The notes beneath the pieces are model-generated. The model saw nothing but the letters and a program-made list of their open reading frames with translations, searched no databases and was not told where the DNA came from. 9,224 bases of DNA from positions 1-9,224 of the forward strand of contig DUTQ01000233.1 of the NCBI GenBank assembly GCA_012841995.1, read 5' to 3'. Both the position numbers and the translations under genes were made by a program. This document shows, piece by piece, positions 6,039 through 9,224 of this stretch. The stretch is from Thermoanaerobacterales bacterium (GTDB taxonomy: Bacteria > Bacillota > Thermosediminibacteria > Thermosediminibacterales > Tepidanaerobacteraceae). The stretch's first letter is position 1; each line of letters starts with the position of its first letter.

Positions 6039-6423
6039 AGATAATCCTCCTAATATTTTTTAATTATTCTATAGTTAGTATTCCATAGTTTATCTGAATT
6101 TAAACATGATTCCAGCGTAGAAAGTAACTCCAGTGAGGATGATGGCACCTTTCCCAAAAGCTAGACAGAGTTTCTACACGAACATTGATTTTTTATATCA
6201 GTATCAAGCAGGAATTGGATTAGTCATAATTTAAAATTTTTAGCATTAGGGAAATGTTGCTAATCGCTACATAAATTGAAGGACTTTTTTAGATTAATGT
6301 AGAACAGAATTAGGATAGTTACACATCAAATCAAGTTTATGGACATAATAATTTAAATAGCTATCTTTTCTTTCTTATCTTTTCTTTAAGATTTTAATAA
6401 AAAAAGTCTGGAGGTAATATAAT
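6039..6423. other. 385-base gap with weak repeats and a possible gene remnant
   Basis: No intact gene is found. On the minus strand 6090-6173 reads as 27 codons in one frame, ending at a TAA and containing a hydrophobic stretch GAIILTGVTFYAGIMFKFR. It is closed upstream by a TAG at 6174-6176 and has no start codon, so it may be a decayed gene end or chance. On the plus strand GTAGAAA (6117-6123) and TTTCTAC (6171-6177) can pair, as can TTAGCA (6240-6245) with TGCTAA (6258-6263). A pyrimidine-rich repeat precedes the isomerase gene. No promoter of good quality was found for the isomerase operon. Confidence 0.5.
6362..6387 (+). repeat. Pyrimidine-rich direct repeat in the isomerase leader
   Basis: TATCTTTTCTTT occurs twice (6362-6373 and 6376-6387), 14 bases apart, 23 bases before the ribosome binding site of the isomerase gene. 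It could be replication slippage or an unstructured leader element. Confidence 0.6.
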
Positions 6424-7476
6424 ATGCTAAATGATATTAATAAGATAAAGCAGATTGATAAAAGCAATATGCTTAATCTGATATTCGAGCTACCGGAGAA
6501 CTGTGAAGAGGCCGTAAAAATAGCGTATAAATGCATCAAAGGTCACAGGTATCACAATATATTCAATGTTGTTGTCACAGGCATGGGAGGTTCTGCTATT
6601 GGAGGAGACCTCATTAGGATGCTGACTTTAAATGAGGTAAATGTCCCAATTACGATAAACAGAGACTATAGTCTTCCACAATTTGTTGATGACAAAACCC
6701 TTGTAGTAGCATCGAGCTATTCCGGAAATACGGAGGAAACACTAGCTGCTTATGATGAAGCGGTAAGAAGAAAGGCAAAAATACTTGCCATAACATCAGG
6801 TGGCCAGCTTAAAAAGAAAGCAATGGAAGATGAAATTCCTTTAATAACAATCCCTGGAGGTTTACCACCGCGGGCGGCTCTTGGATATTCCTTTTTCCCG
6901 ATGCTTATAGCTATGCAAGAACAGGGAATAATTAGCCAAAAACATTTTAACAGTGATGAGGTAATTCAATTTTTAAAAGAAACGAGAAACTGCTTTAAGC
7001 CTGAAATACCTGTAGAAGACAATCCGGCAAAAGCCCTTGCTGAAAAGCTTTATAAGAAGCTTCCAATAATATATGGCATCTCTGGTATAAACGACATTGT
7101 TGCTGCAAGATGGAAGGCCCAGATAAATGAAAATGCCAAGCATCCCGCTTTTTGCAATGCTTTTCCAGAGCTTGATCACAATGAGATAATGGGCTATGAA
7201 GGTGACAAGGATTTACTCAGTTTTATGGAGATAATCTTACTAAGATCCTCTTTAGAAAGCGACCGCATTAAAAAGAGAATAGATATAACGATTGATATTC
7301 TTAAAGAAAAGGTTGGAGGGATCACTCAAATTTGGGCAAAAGGGAATACGCCCCTTGAGATGATGTTTTATCATATCATGTTTGCAGATTATGTGAGTGC
7401 ATATCTGGCTGTTTTAAACGAAAAGGACCCTATAGAAATTAAATCTATAGATAAACTAAAAAGCGAGCTAAAATAA
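6424..7476 (+). CDS. Bifunctional phosphoglucose/phosphomannose isomerase
   Basis: This cytoplasmic enzyme interconverts glucose 6-phosphate or mannose 6-phosphate with fructose 6-phosphate. The 350-residue product has two SIS domains and the features of the archaeal/clostridial bifunctional type: GMGGSAIGGD (residues 53-62), the sugar-phosphate loop SSYSGNTEET (97-106), PPRAALGYSF (148-157) and the late block ENAKHPAFCNAFPELDHNEIMG, with Glu249 the likely catalytic acid-base residue. The length is normal. The ATG at 6424 has TGGAGGT nine bases upstream. It is the first gene of a three-gene run with the PHP phosphatase (32-base gap) and the D-amino acid aminotransferase. Whether a second, classical Pgi exists in the genome cannot be told. 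The leader holds the pyrimidine repeat. Confidence 0.92.
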   Translation: MLNDINKIKQIDKSNMLNLIFELPENCEEAVKIAYKCIKGHRYHNIFNVVVTGMGGSAIGGDLIRMLTLNEVNVPITINRDYSLPQFVDDKTLVVASSYSGNTEETLAAYDEAVRRKAKILAITSGGQLKKKAMEDEIPLITIPGGLPPRAALGYSFFPMLIAMQEQGIISQKHFNSDEVIQFLKETRNCFKPEIPVEDNPAKALAEKLYKKLPIIYGISGINDIVAARWKAQINENAKHPAFCNAFPELDHNEIMGYEGDKDLLSFMEIILLRSSLESDRIKKRIDITIDILKEKVGGITQIWAKGNTPLEMMFYHIMFADYVSAYLAVLNEKDPIEIKSIDKLKSELK

Positions 7477-7508
7477 ATAGCCTTTTAAAAACATAAGGAG
7501 TGGTAAAT

Positions 7509-8258
7509 TTGCACCTAGAGGTGGATACTCATTGCCATACGATTGCTAGCGGTCACGCTTATAGCACAATTATTGAGAATGCAAGAGAAGCTGCAAAAAA
7601 GGGATTAAAGATGATTGCAATAACTGACCATGGCCCGTCAATGCCTGGTGGTCCACATCGGTATTACTTTGGAAACTTGAAGGTCGTTCCAAGGCAGATT
7701 GAAGGTGTTTATATACTAAGGGGCATAGAGGCCAATATTCTTGGCACAAATGGCAAGCTGGATATAAGTAACTCAACACTCAAGAAACTAGATATTGTCC
7801 TAGCTGGTTTTCACGCCCATTGTTTTTCAGGTAAAGATGTGGAAGAAAATACCGCCGCCGCAATAGCGGCAATGAAAAATCCCCATGTAGACATATTAGT
7901 ACACCCTGGGAATCCACAATTCCCCATAGACATAGATAAAGTTGTTGCTGCTGCAAAGGAATACAATGTGTGTATAGAGATAAACAACAGTTCACTTACC
8001 GTAAGCCGACGGGGAAGCGAGGAAAACTGCCTTATGATAGCAAAAAAAGCGGCAGAACAAGATGTAAAAGTGGCTATTGGCAGTGATGCACACATTTGTT
8101 TTGATGTAGGAAATTTTGATACAGCACTGTCAATTGTAAAACAAGCTAATATAAAAACTGACAATATTTTAAATACTTCAATGGAGGAGGTGATAAGGTT
8201 TCTTGAATCAAAAGGGCGTAAAATCGTACCTGATTTAAAAACAAAAACCGAAGTATAA
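7509..8258 (+). CDS. ycdX: PHP-domain phosphatase, YcdX family
   Basis: PHP hydrolases of the YcdX type use a trinuclear zinc site to cleave phosphate esters; the natural substrate is not settled. The 249-residue product matches E. coli YcdX along its length (DTHCHTIASGHAYST, ITDHGP, LRGIEANI, AGFHAHCF, HPGNP, EINNSS, GSDAH). All nine metal ligands are present at YcdX positions plus one: His8, His10, His16, His41, Glu74, His102, His132, Asp193 and His195. The frame can be read back to a GTG at 7500, but that base is the last of the AAGGAG site (7495-7500). The TTG at 7509, eight bases downstream of it, is the likely start and gives the normal N-terminus. It lies between the isomerase and the aminotransferase, 27 bases before the latter. 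Confidence 0.92.
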   Translation: MHLEVDTHCHTIASGHAYSTIIENAREAAKKGLKMIAITDHGPSMPGGPHRYYFGNLKVVPRQIEGVYILRGIEANILGTNGKLDISNSTLKKLDIVLAGFHAHCFSGKDVEENTAAAIAAMKNPHVDILVHPGNPQFPIDIDKVVAAAKEYNVCIEINNSSLTVSRRGSEENCLMIAKKAAEQDVKVAIGSDAHICFDVGNFDTALSIVKQANIKTDNILNTSMEEVIRFLESKGRKIVPDLKTKTEV

Positions 8259-8285
8259 ATTTTATATGGGGGGTCAGTATCAGTA

Positions 8286-9131
8286 ATGGTAATTTATTTA
8301 AACGGTCAAAGGGTTGATTATGAAAACGCAAAGGTTTCTGTAGAAGACAGGGGATTTCAATTTGGTGATGGTATTTACGAGGTGGTAAGAGTTTATGAAG
8401 GAAGGTTTTTTTACTTAAACAGGCATTTAGAAAGGTTAAAAAATGGTGCGCGGGAGATATATCTTGATTTGGATTTTGGTATAGATACATTGGAGAAGAC
8501 ATGCCGCCAAGCAGTAAAAGAAAGCGGGTTTGATAACGCCTCGGTATACATCCAGGTAACCAGAGGAACTGCACCAAGAAAACATGTATTTCCAGAAAAA
8601 AGTTCTTGCAATTGGGTAGTTATAGTTAAGGAAGAAAAAGGAATACCAGATGAAGCTTATAAAAATGGCGTTATGGCCATAACAATACCTGATGAACGAT
8701 GGAGCCGATGTAATATAAAAACCATACAACTTCTTGCAAATTGTATTGCAAAACAAAAGGCGAAAAAGGCAAATGTTTATGAAGCAATATTTTACAGAGG
8801 CGATATTATTACCGAAGCCTCAAGTAGTAATGTATTTGCTGTAAAGTACAATGTTATATTTACTCATCCTGCGAATAACTTCATTCTCAATGGTGTGACT
8901 AGGCGAGTGATATTTGATATAGCAAGTGAGAATGATTTAGAAATATGTGAAGAAAGGTTTCGCCTAAAAGACTTAATGGAAGCCGATGAAGTCTTTATTA
9001 CAGGTACGACAACACAAGTTTTGCCTATAGTTAAAATAGATGGAAAGTTAATTGGAGACGGAGTTCCTGGCAAGATTACTTGCAGCATTATTGAAGAATT
9101 TAATAAGCTAACAAAATCGGTTGATTGCTGA
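8286..9131 (+). CDS. dat: D-amino acid aminotransferase (class IV, PLP)
   Basis: This enzyme transfers amino groups between D-alanine and 2-oxo acids, typically giving D-glutamate for peptidoglycan. The 281-residue product aligns closely with D-alanine aminotransferase of Bacillus sp. YM-1: Tyr31, Arg98 and His100 (in RGTAPRKHVFP), the PLP-binding Lys145 (in CNIKTIQLLANCIAKQ) and Glu177 fall at identical positions. The SSSNVF and THPANN blocks are also kept. The RKH motif argues for a D-enzyme rather than the branched-chain aminotransferase or ADC lyase branch, so the call is fairly safe. The ATG at 8286 follows a GGGGGG run (8268-8273) at a long 12-base distance. A six-codon frame starting within that run (ATG 8266) ends at TAA overlapping the ATG. 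No terminator was seen after the gene. Confidence 0.93.
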   Translation: MVIYLNGQRVDYENAKVSVEDRGFQFGDGIYEVVRVYEGRFFYLNRHLERLKNGAREIYLDLDFGIDTLEKTCRQAVKESGFDNASVYIQVTRGTAPRKHVFPEKSSCNWVVIVKEEKGIPDEAYKNGVMAITIPDERWSRCNIKTIQLLANCIAKQKAKKANVYEAIFYRGDIITEASSSNVFAVKYNVIFTHPANNFILNGVTRRVIFDIASENDLEICEERFRLKDLMEADEVFITGTTTQVLPIVKIDGKLIGDGVPGKITCSIIEEFNKLTKSVDC

Positions 9132-9224
9132 CAATGATTATTATAGTATATCGAATATGTTAAAATGAACTTGTTGATTTTATTCATATAATAAGTGCTT
9201 GCTGGATATTTTTATAGTTGAATA

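Noticed and set aside
6095..6125. Similarity of TTCCAGCGTAGAAA to the 3' box of TPP riboswitches
   Set aside because: The other conserved blocks (the GGGGTGC and CTGAGA parts) are absent, no thiamine gene follows, and the same bases read as a peptide on the other strand.
8146..8577. 143-codon minus-strand frame across the YcdX/dat junction
   Set aside because: It is antisense to two well-supported genes, with no family resemblance and no ribosome binding site.
9132..9224. TATAAT at 9187-9192 as a promoter for a downstream gene
   Set aside because: No -35 at a suitable distance, and no downstream gene is visible in the window.

Overview
The window is low-GC DNA with strong AGGAGG-type ribosome binding sites, TTG and GTG start codons, and protein families typical of anaerobic Firmicutes (DUF1540, DHCW-motif cupin, clostridial-type aspartokinase, bifunctional phosphoglucose/phosphomannose isomerase). 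A member of the Clostridia, possibly a moderately thermophilic lineage, fits best. This is inferred from gene content only. I see no rRNA, tRNA, CRISPR array, insertion sequence or phage gene.

Layout. At 1-241 (minus) is the N-terminal part of an aspartokinase gene cut by the window edge, with a clear promoter at 329-356 and a small leader hairpin. At 562-1161 (minus) is a manganese/iron superoxide dismutase gene with a strong terminator at 483-523, a near-consensus promoter and operator-like dyads. Divergent from it, 1415-2779 (plus) encodes a BrnQ branched-chain amino acid carrier, followed by a terminator at 2857-2892. At 3006-4271 (minus) is a lone histidinol dehydrogenase-family gene with no other histidine gene nearby. 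Divergent from that, 4396-5271 (plus) encodes a PflX-type radical SAM protein. Two small minus-strand genes follow: a DHCW-motif cupin (5297-5626) and a DUF1540 cysteine-rich protein (5847-6038), separated by a terminator.

After a 385-base gap with weak repeats and a possible gene remnant comes a plus-strand run of three closely spaced genes: a bifunctional phosphoglucose/phosphomannose isomerase (6424-7476), a YcdX-type PHP phosphatase (7509-8258) and a D-amino acid aminotransferase (8286-9131). The gaps are 32 and 27 bases with no terminator between, so they probably form one transcript linking sugar-phosphate interconversion with supply of D-amino acids for the cell wall.

The other genes are mostly single transcription units: amino acid synthesis and uptake, oxidative stress defence and enzymes of unsettled substrate. 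The content is largely ordinary chromosomal housekeeping. The points most worth a second look are the substrate of the orphan HisD-family enzyme, the operator-like dyad at the sodA transcription start, the AAAGCG repeats before brnQ, and the untypical 6039-6423 gap. I found no convincing new multi-gene system.
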